A stretch of DNA of 64,000 nucleotides from Bryobacterales bacterium (lineage in GTDB: Bacteria > Acidobacteriota > Terriglobia > Bryobacterales > Bryobacteraceae): assembly GCA_020854055.1 (NCBI GenBank), contig JADZGD010000013.1, forward strand, positions 1-64,000. Reading direction: 5' to 3'. Positions 1-8,800 of this stretch are shown piece by piece (the first letter of the stretch is position 1; every line of letters begins with the position of its first letter). The notes below the pieces were generated by a model. The model saw only the letters and a program-made list of their open reading frames with translations. It did no database searches and was not told the DNA's origin. A program made the translations under genes and the position numbers.

Positions 1-682
1 CGTACGGGAAATACGAACTCCCATTCACGCCCTGGTCGTGCCAGTAATAGCCGTATGGAGCCGCTCGCACCGATCCCAACCGGTCCCGCGCCGCGCCCCA
101 CGGCCCCCACGAAGACGACTCTCCTTCCCCCGTCACCACCTGCCCCAGGAAGTAAGTAATCCCCGTGCACGCAAAAGTGTATCCATATGCCGGATAGGAC
201 ACTTCCTGAATCTGGCACTTCGCCAGCCGTTTGCCGTCCACCCCGTAGAACATCATCGTCTCGTTCGAGGTCCAGATTCGCCGCCCCGCACCGTCATATT
301 CGTACGACTCCGTCCCGTTCTGGCTCTGCGTCACATCCACCAGCCGGCTCTCCTTGTCATACGTCCCCTGCCAGTTCGGCATCGTCGCCATCGTCCCGTT
401 GGCGTTGTAACTGAACCCTGAACTCGTAATCCGGTTCGTCGTCCCGCTCACCGCCAGACTCATCGACGGCGCCGATCCCTTGGTCACCGTCTGCGCCGTC
501 AGGTTGCCGAATCCGTCCAGCGTGTAGCTCTGGCCCCACTGGCTGCCTACCGTCTCCGCCCGCGTCAACCGTGACAGCCTGTCGTACGTATAGACAACCT
601 CCTCCCCGCTCACCCAGTCCTTCATCGACCCAATCTGCCCGTTGTTGTGCCCGGTCGTGTCGTAGCCGTACTCCACGTCCAT
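1..682 (-). CDS. RHS C-terminal cassette 4, cut by left window edge
   Basis: An open minus-strand frame begins at the ATG at 680-682 and runs off the left edge without a stop. The translation starts MDVEYGYDTTGHNNGQIG and continues through the RHS core, nearly identical to the core of the complete RHS gene (about 6.6-7.4 kb). It keeps the YTYDRLSRL and GFGNLTAQ segments that cassette 2 has lost. The variable C-terminal tip lies outside the window. It is preceded by the same junction block as the other cassettes and follows the 325-aa gene. There is no signal peptide or clear Shine-Dalgarno, so it may be a silent recombination donor rather than an expressed protein. Identification as an RHS core is secure; its expression is unknown. 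Confidence 0.75.
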   Translation of the reverse strand, partial: MDVEYGYDTTGHNNGQIGSMKDWVSGEEVVYTYDRLSRLTRAETVGSQWGQSYTLDGFGNLTAQTVTKGSAPSMSLAVSGTTNRITSSGFSYNANGTMATMPNWQGTYDKESRLVDVTQSQNGTESYEYDGAGRRIWTSNETMMFYGVDGKRLAKCQIQEVSYPAYGYTFACTGITYFLGQVVTGEGESSSWGPWGAARDRLGSVRAAPYGYYWHDQGVNGSSYFPY

Positions 683-751
683 GCTCGAAGTGCCATCAGC
701 GAATCATTGGCGAAACGCACCCCGTTCAGGCTGACTCGATTCTCCGACTGA
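683..751 (-). repeat. Cassette junction block, copy 1
   Basis: This lies between the stop of the 325-aa gene and the ATG of cassette 4. It shares a string resembling TCAGCGAATCATTGGCGAAA (plus-strand reading) with the copies at 3125-3198 and 5205-5292, followed by a conserved CTGACYCGATTCTCC segment. The complete RHS gene lacks this block at the equivalent point; there the core continues upstream. An in-frame stop in the block closes the RHS frame just upstream of the ATG (seen directly in the 5205-5292 copy). Confidence 0.6.
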
Positions 752-1729
752 CTACCTCATTCCTCGGTATGCTCCGACCTCTCCCTGACGTGTCTCACGT
801 TCATCAGCAGCGTGCGAGCTTGTTGTCTGCAGATGATCATATCGACCATACGCATCGCAAACGACTCGTCCATGGAAATCCGCAAGGTTCAGTTGCGGCC
901 TCCGATAGTAGGGAGCTGCCTTTGGTGCCACGAGCCCTTCACCCGCTCCTATGTGGGTAATACGTTCCTCGTTGGATGCAAACCGAAAAAACAACGGAAA
1001 GAATTCACTCGAAAACCAGATATCCGTCCTAATCCACGCTTCCCAGTCCCTTCCTCCCACTCGTTGCCGTATGTCTCGGACTGCCTGCAACGCCGTCTTA
1101 CATTCGGGAGGAGACGAACTCCTAAAGAACAAAACTACAGAATGTTCATTCCTGCTGCTGCGCTTGACAGAAAAATGGAGTAGGCGAAGCGCTTTCCCAT
1201 GAACCAGCAACTTCGTCGGGTCACGCCTGCCAGCAACAACCTGTTCAACAAGATCTCCACCCTTACTACTATTTCTTTCATCTGCCCGGTAGCTGAAGAG
1301 TGCGCCGTCACCGAGCGCCAAAATCCGCGCAATTGCGCTCTTGGGACCCCGCCGAGCTCTCGGCATCTGTTCGAGACTATCACAGTACGATGGCTCTGCT
1401 TCATTACCTACATTAGTACCAAAATAGCTTTGCCGGAGGTCGATCTCATTTGGAGCTATTACAAGCTCTGCCAATACGGGGCTCCGAAGTGACTTCAGCC
1501 AAGACATTGAGATCCTACGCACGTTATCTAAGTCAAACCGACTTTCCTGGAGAACTGCAGCGCAAGATACAACACCTCTTGCACTGTAAGCGAATAAGAC
1601 CTTTGTTCCGGGGGGACAGGCCGCATCGCGTTCAGGGTTTACTTGTAAAGCGTGGCCTGCATCTCGCCCTGCCAACAGAACCACTCCAACTACCAACAAT
1701 CGGCAGTGGTACTTAATTAGTCGTTCCAT
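752..1729 (-). CDS. 325-aa putatively exported protein paired with RHS cassette 3
   Basis: I do not recognise a family. The N-terminus has basic residues, a hydrophobic run (LLVVGVVLLAG) and then ALQ, consistent with a signal peptide, so periplasmic or secreted location is likely. It has several cysteines (ACPPG, VVSCAA, PPECKT, VVCDAY) and a basic, poorly structured C-terminus. The ATG lies only two bases after the stop of cassette 3, so translation is probably coupled. Position directly behind a variable RHS tip is where immunity or accessory genes sit in polymorphic toxin loci. That role is inference from position only. Codon use is less GC-biased than in the housekeeping genes nearby, which suggests acquired DNA. 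Confidence 0.6.
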   Translation of the reverse strand: MERLIKYHCRLLVVGVVLLAGRDAGHALQVNPERDAACPPGTKVLFAYSARGVVSCAAVLQESRFDLDNVRRISMSWLKSLRSPVLAELVIAPNEIDLRQSYFGTNVGNEAEPSYCDSLEQMPRARRGPKSAIARILALGDGALFSYRADERNSSKGGDLVEQVVAGRRDPTKLLVHGKALRLLHFSVKRSSRNEHSVVLFFRSSSPPECKTALQAVRDIRQRVGGRDWEAWIRTDIWFSSEFFPLFFRFASNEERITHIGAGEGLVAPKAAPYYRRPQLNLADFHGRVVCDAYGRYDHLQTTSSHAADERETRQGEVGAYRGMR

Positions 1730-1731
1730 AG

Positions 1732-2997
1732 CTAGAATACCTTCCGAGTACAGTCCGACTTGATATACGCTCCGATTGCTGAAGAAGGGTCAGCCCCATT
1801 CAGTACCAATCCTAGTCCTGTAGCCAAGTCCGCATCGTTCCGCCCAGTATAGATATGCAACATCTCGTGAGTAAGTATTTGATATTGTAGAACCTGACTT
1901 GTTGCCGTACCGTCTTCATTGAACCTGTAGGCCTGCCCAAGGACGATGTCATGGCTCAACTTGTAGTTTGGCCCGCGCTTTAAGTATGGAACTCCGGCAT
2001 AGTCGTTACCGACGAAGCCACCCAATGTCCTTTCCTTTTCATCAGCCCCTGGCACTACAATCCGTAGAGATAGATCAGCAACGCCTGATATATTTGTATC
2101 CCAGATCCTAACCTCACTGATCTTTGTCTTCATGTCTTCGATTGAGCCATGACTGGGTGCAGCGCCGAATTGTTTAGTTATATCCTTATAGCAATTAGTG
2201 TTTGGAGCAAGAATGATTGCTAGCGCGGAACTCAAAGGATTACTTCCCGCGTTGGAGCCAATGGTTGATGGTCGTCCCCCCACCTGGCGAGCAAGAAACA
2301 GCTCATAGTGTTCACTTTCCGCCAGGCCCAACAATCGAGCCACACCGATCTCCGATGTGTTTATCGCAACCAAGGGTGTCGCGGGAGGCAGGCCGGCCAC
2401 GCTGAGGTAGAGTCCGCTCGGGTCCGTGTAATTCACCGGATCCCCCTGCGTATACGCATACCGGTTCCAACTCCCCGGGTCCGCCACCCCACCGCTGGCC
2501 ATATACGGATCCGGCGTCAGGAACCGCCCGTACGCCGCCGAGTACTCCCGGTTCATCGCATACATCGTCTCACTCACCGAACTCGGCTGGTAGGTTGCCC
2601 ATACACTCCCTCCCGTCCGCGCCTGCCCGTACGGGAAATACGAACTCGCATTCACTCCCTGATCGTGGTAGTAATAACCGTCCGGTGCCACTCGCACCGA
2701 CCTCAACCGGTCCCGCGCCAGGTTGCCGAAGGCGTCATGGGTGTACTTCTTCCATTTGCCCGCCGCATCCGTCACCGTCAGCGTGTTGCCTTGGTACACG
2801 TAGCTGGTCACGCTGCCATCGGGAGCCTGGAAAGCCACGGCTTCGTTCTCAAAGAATTCCTTCTGCCAGCGGTCGAACACCGTTGGCAGGAGCCCCAGCT
2901 CGTCGCAGAGCTTGGAGACCGGCTCTCGTTCCAGCAAATGCCGCCTCAGAATGGCGACCTTCTCTTCTCCGGTGTAATGCTTTCGTGTCTTCTTCAC
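1732..2997 (-). CDS. RHS cassette 3: IS3 OrfA-RHS core chimera with HExxH metallopeptidase-like tip
   Basis: A 421-aa chimera. Residues 1-57 are an IS3-type OrfA helix-turn-helix N-terminus (KKTRKHYTGEEKVAILRRHL). Residues 58-95 match an internal part of the complete RHS gene (APDGSVTSYVYQGN to AFGNLAR). From residue 96 it is the RHS-associated core (DRLRSVRVAPDGYYYHDQ, YGRFLTPDP), ending at DPSGL. The tip, about residues 197-421, carries an HEMLH zinc motif at 377-381 followed by YTGRND, plus two cysteines (TNCYKD, SDCTRK). The start is a GTG with an IS-derived GGAGA Shine-Dalgarno. The tip resembles the tip of the complete RHS gene. Metalloprotease activity is predicted from the motif only; substrate and target are unknown. 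Confidence 0.75.
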   Translation of the reverse strand: MKKTRKHYTGEEKVAILRRHLLEREPVSKLCDELGLLPTVFDRWQKEFFENEAVAFQAPDGSVTSYVYQGNTLTVTDAAGKWKKYTHDAFGNLARDRLRSVRVAPDGYYYHDQGVNASSYFPYGQARTGGSVWATYQPSSVSETMYAMNREYSAAYGRFLTPDPYMASGGVADPGSWNRYAYTQGDPVNYTDPSGLYLSVAGLPPATPLVAINTSEIGVARLLGLAESEHYELFLARQVGGRPSTIGSNAGSNPLSSALAIILAPNTNCYKDITKQFGAAPSHGSIEDMKTKISEVRIWDTNISGVADLSLRIVVPGADEKERTLGGFVGNDYAGVPYLKRGPNYKLSHDIVLGQAYRFNEDGTATSQVLQYQILTHEMLHIYTGRNDADLATGLGLVLNGADPSSAIGAYIKSDCTRKVF

Positions 2998-3058
2998 GCG
3001 TTCTCTCCGTTATCGTAACGGCAGAACGCTTCTTTCTACCTCCAGCTCAGGCGGAACA
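2827..3058 (-). mobile_element. IS3-family element remnant (left end and orfA 5' part)
   Basis: Reading on the minus strand, the segment begins TGTTCCGCCTGAGCTGGAGG, which looks like an IS3-type terminal sequence starting with TG, and leads into an orfA with an HTH_Tnp_1-like N-terminus. The element stops after about 57 codons and joins RHS sequence in frame. No orfB and no right end are present. The left end abuts a short RHS relic at 3059-3124, so the element originally landed inside a cassette near its ATG and later lost its downstream half. Confidence 0.65.
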
Positions 3059-3124
3059 GTCCTTCATCGACCCTATCTGCCCGCTGGTGCGTCCCGTCGT
3101 GCCGTAGCGGCACTCCATGTCCAT
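3059..3124 (-). pseudogene. Relic of the original 5' end of RHS cassette 3
   Basis: Twenty-two codons from the ATG at 3124 read MDMECRYGTTGRTSGQIGSM then KD. This is a diverged version of the MDVEYRYDTTGHNNGQIGSM start seen in cassettes 2 and 4 and in the complete gene. It ends abruptly at the IS3-type terminus. It shows that cassette 3 once began at the same position as its siblings. Confidence 0.7.
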
Positions 3125-3198
3125 GCTCGAAGTGCTGTCAGCGAATCATTAGCGAAAAGCACTCCAATCAGGCTGACCCGATTCTCCTCCGCTCCGTC
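3125..3198 (-). repeat. Cassette junction block, copy 2
   Basis: This is the second copy of the block that precedes each RHS cassette, with the string TCAGCGAATCATTAGCGAAA and a conserved CTGACCCGATTCTCC segment. It lies between the stop of the 222-codon reading frame and the RHS relic. It differs from copy 3 by a few substitutions, so the duplication is not very recent. Confidence 0.6.
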
Positions 3199-3771
3199 CT
3201 ATTTATTTGCTCTGAGGCTTTCCGCTACACGCAATGCGATCTTCTGGTACGTTGCTTGCTTCCTGTCGCTCTCGAATGTTCTTAAAACAGTGACGTATTT
3301 GTGCCCATGTATCTCGCAAAAATATTCAGTATTAAGCATGTATGGCACTGACCCCGGCATACCTTCGGGAGGCACGGCGGCCTCCCTAGATATTATTTGC
3401 TTCAGCTTGTGACACCCCCGAGGCCCTGCCATGTCATTACGGATATCCTTACGGAACAATACCTCAGTATCTTGAGCATACTGATCTATCATCTGAGAAA
3501 GAGTCGAATTCGTATACTTCTCATCCTTCTTTACGAAGATCATGGCTTGGCCGCGTTTGATGATCAGCCCTTCCGCTCCGCCGCTTGAGCTCAAGATCGC
3601 CACACTATCAGTGGAGATTCCTTTACGGAACCAGTTTCCCGGATACTTCACAGAGAAACCGTTGCTACTCTTGAATGACTTCCACTTGCCCTGTACGGCC
3701 TCTTGTGCAACGGCCAAACTTGTCGTCAGACCTAGACCCACAACGCATATAACTCGCATGTTTATGGTCAT
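3199..3771 (-). CDS. Putatively exported protein paired with RHS cassette 2
   Basis: The open frame extends to a GTG at 3867 (222 aa). However, a typical signal peptide (MTINMRVICVVGLGLTTSLA then VAQ) begins at the internal ATG at 3769-3771, so I use that start, giving 190 aa. The mature part has an SNGFSVKYPGNWFRKG segment, a pattern found in secreted proteins with a PsbP/DUF1795-like fold in which 'FSVKYPGNW' is characteristic. Family assignment is tentative. There are two cysteines (GCHKL, YFCEI). It lies directly downstream of the transglycosylase-like tip of cassette 2, so it could protect against or assist that domain. Function is not established. Confidence 0.65.
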   Translation of the reverse strand: MTINMRVICVVGLGLTTSLAVAQEAVQGKWKSFKSSNGFSVKYPGNWFRKGISTDSVAILSSSGGAEGLIIKRGQAMIFVKKDEKYTNSTLSQMIDQYAQDTEVLFRKDIRNDMAGPRGCHKLKQIISREAAVPPEGMPGSVPYMLNTEYFCEIHGHKYVTVLRTFESDRKQATYQKIALRVAESLRANK

Positions 3772-3890
3772 GGCTATGGTAGGGAGGTACAAGGATTGTG
3801 CAGTTCGTTCGTATCGGCTCCTTGCTCCTTCATAAATCGATTGAGATTCTCCAAACCAATCGAACACCCCGATCCCGCGCAGTATTTACT

Positions 3891-5204
3891 CTACATAGTT
3901 GACGTATCTGTTAGGTCGTAGTCGTTTGCCGGATTTGTAAAACTGTTGCCGGCTGCGTTGATGTTTAATTGCCAATCGGTAAAAGGTGACTGTTTCCCGT
4001 TGTAAAGTACATTTAGAGCGTTAACTTGACCAGCGGTGATGTGTATTCCAAATGTTGTCTCAGCTCCACTGATTGCAACAAGAAGTCGTAGATCAAGGTT
4101 ATATTTAAGTCCGGTGGCCATGAAATTGGAGCCTTGGCCAACCAGTGGAGATCCTTTTGAATCGAGGTACCTATCTATAGAGGAAACAGAAACACCACAT
4201 GGTGGGTTGTTCGCTGGTGAAGAAGTCGATGGCCCGCGGTCGAAATTGAAGGGTATCCCAGGTAATAGTCTCCCGCCTTCTCCGTCGCCAAGAGACACTG
4301 GCACGCCATCTACTGTGCCCGGTATCGTTGTGTAGCCTTCGCCACCAAGCAGCGGCCCGAACGTCCGAGAGCCACCCCCGAGCGGCCCCCAAAGCACCCA
4401 GGAGAACTCAAATATCGAGCGTCCGGCAGGATCTTCGTAGCTAAGATCGGTAACTAATCCAAGCCGGAGACCTTGTTGATCCGTATAATTCACCGGATCC
4501 CCCTGTACATACGCATACCGGTTCCAACTCCCCGGATCCGCCACCCCGCTGCTGGCCATATACCGGTCCGGCGTCAGGAACCTTCCGTACGCCGCCGAGT
4601 ACTCCCGGTTCATCGCGTACATCGTCCCACTCACCGAACTCGGCTGGTAGGTTGCCCACACGCTCCCTCCCGTCCGCGCCTGCCCGTACGGGAAATACGA
4701 ACTCGCATTCACTCCCTGATCGTGGTAGTAATAACCGTACGGAGCCACTCGCACCGACCCCAACCGGTCCCGCGCCGTGCCCCACGGCCTCGAAGATGAC
4801 GCCTCCCCTTCCCCCGCCACCACCTGCCCCAGAAGGTATGTAATCCCCGTGCACGCAAAAGTGTATCCATATGCCGGATAGGACACTTCCTGAATCTGGC
4901 ACTTGGCCAGCCGTTTGCCATCCACTCCGTAGAACATCATCGTCTCGTTCGAGGTCCAGATTCGCCGCCCCGCACCGTCATATTCGTACGACTCCGTCCC
5001 GTTCTGGCTCTGCGTCACATCCACCAACCGGCTCTCCTTGTGATACGTCCCCTGCCAGTTCGGCATCGCCGCCATCGTCACGTTGGCGTTGTAGCTGAAC
5101 CCTGAACTCGTAATCCGGTTCGTCGTCCCGCTCACCCGGTCCTTCATCGACCCGATCTGCCCGTTGTTGTGCCCGGTCGTGTCGTAGCGGTACTCCACGT
5201 CCAT
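3891..5204 (-). CDS. RHS cassette 2 with lytic-transglycosylase-like tip
   Basis: A 437-aa orphan RHS C-terminal cassette. Residues 1-246 match the core of the complete RHS gene: MDVEYRYDTTGHNNGQIG at the start, then DRLGSVRVAPYGYYYHDQ and YGRFLTPDRY, ending in TDQQGL where DPxGL is usual. It lacks 54 residues after MKDRVSG, removed between two 10-bp repeats without breaking frame. The tip (247-437) includes a segment IDRYLDSKGSPLVGQGSNF followed by LLVAISGAETTFG. In lytic-transglycosylase/lysozyme-like folds, the Glu in an A-x-x-G-x-E-x-x-F-G pattern is catalytic (here about residue 382). A peptidoglycan target is therefore plausible but inferred. It has no signal peptide and no obvious Shine-Dalgarno. 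Confidence 0.75.
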   Translation of the reverse strand: MDVEYRYDTTGHNNGQIGSMKDRVSGTTNRITSSGFSYNANVTMAAMPNWQGTYHKESRLVDVTQSQNGTESYEYDGAGRRIWTSNETMMFYGVDGKRLAKCQIQEVSYPAYGYTFACTGITYLLGQVVAGEGEASSSRPWGTARDRLGSVRVAPYGYYYHDQGVNASSYFPYGQARTGGSVWATYQPSSVSGTMYAMNREYSAAYGRFLTPDRYMASSGVADPGSWNRYAYVQGDPVNYTDQQGLRLGLVTDLSYEDPAGRSIFEFSWVLWGPLGGGSRTFGPLLGGEGYTTIPGTVDGVPVSLGDGEGGRLLPGIPFNFDRGPSTSSPANNPPCGVSVSSIDRYLDSKGSPLVGQGSNFMATGLKYNLDLRLLVAISGAETTFGIHITAGQVNALNVLYNGKQSPFTDWQLNINAAGNSFTNPANDYDLTDTSTM

Positions 5205-5292
5205 GTTCGAAGTGCGGTCAGCGAATCATTGGCGAAAAGCACCCCGAGCAAGCTGACCCGATTCTCCGACCCGATTCGCCGCCATGCAGGTT
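5205..5292 (-). repeat. Cassette junction block, copy 3
   Basis: This third copy of the junction block sits between the stop of the 176-aa gene and the ATG of cassette 2. It contains the string TCAGCGAATCATTGGCGAAA and CTGACCCGATTCTCC. Translated in the RHS frame it has a TGA eight codons before the ATG, so the homologous SNMDVEY segment cannot be read through from upstream. Confidence 0.6.
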
Positions 5293-5820
5293 CTATCGAA
5301 TGTTCTTTCCGCCAATTCTCAGAAACGGTTCTGCCGGGCTATTTCGGCTGTTCGTCATGCCCATTCCCACGACGGCGTGTTGTGAGCCAAAGCCTCGAAA
5401 GACAAGGCCCCAGTGATCCCAATTTGAGTGGGGCCAAGTGTCTGGTGGCATGAAGCCCAATAGCACCCGCCCCTCCCACCTCTCGTCGCTCATCCCAAGC
5501 ATGGGCTTGTCTGCTTGATCGAACTGCATCACGAGTCGCCTTCGACCATCCCGTCCGTACATGCTGACGAACGGGCGGCCGTCGGCGAAGACTCCTATCT
5601 CCATCGCAGCAGCATCGCCTCTGTACCGGAAACACATGCGAGAGCCGGTAGAATCAGATCCCCAAGTCGCGAGAGTTGCTCCGGCTCCGTTGACGAGTTC
5701 AAAACGTGTGGAGCGGACAATCTCAGGGTGCGACGCGCTGACTGTCTTAGAAGACAACGTTCCTCCTAAGTAACCGGCCACACAGGCCACAACCAACCCG
5801 CAGAAATGTTTGATGATCAT
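5293..5820 (-). CDS. Membrane-anchored or exported 176-aa protein paired with the complete RHS gene
   Basis: The frame extends to 5877, inside the RHS gene, but the ATG at 5818-5820 is preferred. It follows the RHS stop by five bases, has AGGG at suitable spacing, and opens with a hydrophobic export segment (MIIKHFCGLVVACVAGYLGG). The rest reads FELVNGAGATLATWGSDSTG, ADGRPFVSMYGRDGRRRLVM and similar short beta-strand repeats. This recalls small acidobacterial secreted proteins with repeated 'residue-G-x-x-R-A-x-L' strands, of unknown function. Its position directly after a variable RHS tip makes it an immunity or accessory candidate. That role is inference. Confidence 0.65.
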   Translation of the reverse strand: MIIKHFCGLVVACVAGYLGGTLSSKTVSASHPEIVRSTRFELVNGAGATLATWGSDSTGSRMCFRYRGDAAAMEIGVFADGRPFVSMYGRDGRRRLVMQFDQADKPMLGMSDERWEGRVLLGFMPPDTWPHSNWDHWGLVFRGFGSQHAVVGMGMTNSRNSPAEPFLRIGGKNIR

Positions 5821-5825
5821 CGTCC

Positions 5826-8800
5826 CTACCACCATGTCATGCTCGTTGGCGTACGTAGGCAGTCTGTCGACATCCACGCACTTATATCCTCGGTGTCGCC
5901 GTGAATGTTTTTCAACCCGTAAGCACCAAAGATCTGAAATACTTCTGTATCGTTCCAGTTGGTATAAGCATGCAGCAACTCGTGGAGCAGAACATTGCCC
6001 TGGAACGTTGCGGCGGAATTCGAAAAGAAATTGGCTCCGAGCAAAACCGCAGGCACTGTTCCGCCGATAAGCGTGCTAGCCACCGGGTCGTTGGAGTTAA
6101 GGGACTGGCTGAGCAAGGTGCTACTGCCATTGCCAGAGACCTGATCCTGCGTAAGATCAGAACTTGCCTGATTATTTACGTTATAGAACTCAGTCGAGCT
6201 GACGGAGGCAATTATGTCCTTGGTGGTGTAACCATCAATAACGGCACCAAACACCTTGTCGCAGTTAGATCCAGCAAAGCCTTTGAGGCGCGCCTTGAGA
6301 GTATTCCGCGCTGTGGCGTCCGTGGCTGCGTCGGTAGGCCGCAGCGTAGTGCCCCCGCCGCCCCCCGCATCCGTACCGGCAGCCGATAAGACAAGCCCAA
6401 GCAAGTAGCAGAATGGATTTAGGCTGCCTTCGGGACCTGGAGCGCAGATCGCAAAGGCTCCTTCGGGCATCAGGCGTCCGCCCAGAGCATCGGAGTTATC
6501 GAACAACATTGGAAAGAGGGTAGTCCGAGAAAGCCCCCTAGGGTCATTGAAGTTGACCGGGTCATTCCCGACATACGCATACCGATTCCAACTCCCGGGG
6601 TCCGCCACCCCACCGCTCGCCATGTACGGGTCCGGCGTCAGGAACCTTCCGTACGCCGCCGAGTACTCCCGGTTCATCGCGTACATCGTCCCACTCACCG
6701 AACTCGGCTGGTAGGTCGCCCACACGCTCCCTCCCGTCCGCGCCTGCCCGTACGGGAAATACGAACTCGCATTCACTCCCTGATCGTGGTAGTAATAACC
6801 GTACGGAGCCGCTCGCACCGATCCCAGCCGGTCCCGCGCCGCGCCCCACGGCCCCCACCCGCCGGACTCTCCTTCGCCCGTCACCACCTGCCCCAGGAAG
6901 TAAGTAATCCCTGTGCACGCAAAAGTGTATCCATATGCGGGATAGGACACTTCCTGAATCTGGCACTTGGCCAACCGTTTGCCATCCACTCCGTAGAACA
7001 TCATCGTCTCGTTCGAGATCCAGATTCGCCGCCCCGCGCCGTCATATTCGTACGACTCCGTCCCGTTCTGGCTCTGCGTTACATCCACCAACCGGCTCTC
7101 CTTGTCATACATTCCCTGCCAGTTCGGCATCGTCGCCATCGTCCCGTTGGCGTTGTAACTGAACCCTGAACTCGTAATCCGGTTCGTCGTCCCGCTCACC
7201 GCCAGACTCATTGCCGGAGCCGATCCCTTGGTCACCGTCTGCGCCGTCAGGTTGCCGAATCCGTCCATCGTGTAGCTCTGGCCCCACAGGCTGCTCACCG
7301 TCTCCGCCCGCGTCAACCGTGACAGCCTGTCGTACGTATAAACAACCTCCTCCCCGCTCACCCAGTCCTTCATCGACCCAATCTGCCCGTTGTTGTGCCC
7401 GGTCGTGTCGTAGCGGTACTCCACGTCCATGTTCGAAGTGCTGTACGCGTGGCTCGCCGTGATCCTCGTCATCTGCAGCCGGTTGTTGTATGTCCGCGTC
7501 TCCGTGTAGTAATTGACCAGAGGCTGGTTCATCAAGTCCAGTTCCCCGCCGCCCATGTGCTTCCATTGCGTCAACTCTCCCGCCGCACCGTACACCACGT
7601 CTTTTACATAGTCCAACGGCCAAATCGAATTGTCCGCAGCCTGGATATCCGTGGTCAGCTTCGAGGGCCGCCCCATTGTATCCAACGTGTAGTAGAACCG
7701 CTTCCCGTCCGGGTACGTGATCGCCGTCAATGCCCCCTCATTGTTGTATTCGAAGCTGGCCGACATGGATCCGGTCACATCCCGGCCGAACAGATCCACG
7801 TGCCGGGTGAACTGAATATCCTTGCGCACCGGCAGATTCCCCGCGCCGTACCAGTACAGTTCCACGTTCTGTCCCGCGCGGCACGCCGCCCCTCCGTAGC
7901 GCACCGCCGTCAGTTGTCCCCAGTACTGGTTCGCCGAGAACGGATTCCAATCCCAGTAGTAGTCCACCCGCCGGCAGGTGTCCTCTACCATCCCAGGCGC
8001 GTACTGCCGCTTCTGCGTCACCCGGTTGTAAGTGTCGTAACTGTACTCCACCCGGTTGTTACTCGCGTCCACCTTGTATTCCAACCGCCCGTACGGAGTG
8101 TAGCTGTAAGTCGTCGTCCCGCTCTCCGGATTCGCCGCCGACTGCAACTGCTGCGCCGCATCGTATACGAAGCTTCGCGTCTGCGTCACCCCGTTGCGAG
8201 GCATCGAGACCCCGGTCAGCTTGTTAAACGCATTGTAAGTGTACGTCGTGGTGTACTGGTTGCCGGCATCCTTCGGCTCCACCACCCGCGCCAGGTTGCC
8301 GAAGGCGTCATGGGTGTACTTCTTCCACTTGCCCGCCGCATCCGTCACCGTCAGCGTGTTGCCTTGGTACACGTAGCTGGTCACGCTGCCATCGGGAGCC
8401 GTTACTGACACCGTCCGGCCCATCACGTCATAATTGTACGTTGTCCATACCGGCGTCGCACCCGCCGCATGTGGCATCGATACCCGCTTCATCTTCCCCA
8501 TCGGTGAACAGGCGCACGGGGCGTACTCGGTATCCACCACCGACTTCGTGGTCGCGGCGTCCCCGGTCTCCACCTTCACCGTCCTCCCGATACCGTCCAT
8601 CGTGGTCTTCGTCCAATGCCCGTTCGTCGCCGCCTTCACCGTCGTATCCGTGTAGGCATACGTGGTGGTAGCCCCGGCCGGCGAAACGCTCGATTGCGGC
8701 CGGGCCGTCGAATCGTAGCTCACCGATCCGCTGTACGATCCCGGACCGGTGTAACTGGAAAGTCCGAGGAAACTGTTCCAGGTGTAGCTCGTGGCCAGAT

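Noticed and set aside
1..7440. RHS core copies as a CRISPR or satellite array
   Set aside because: The repeats are hundreds of bases long, coding, unequally spaced and separated by genes; there are no short regular spacers or cas genes.
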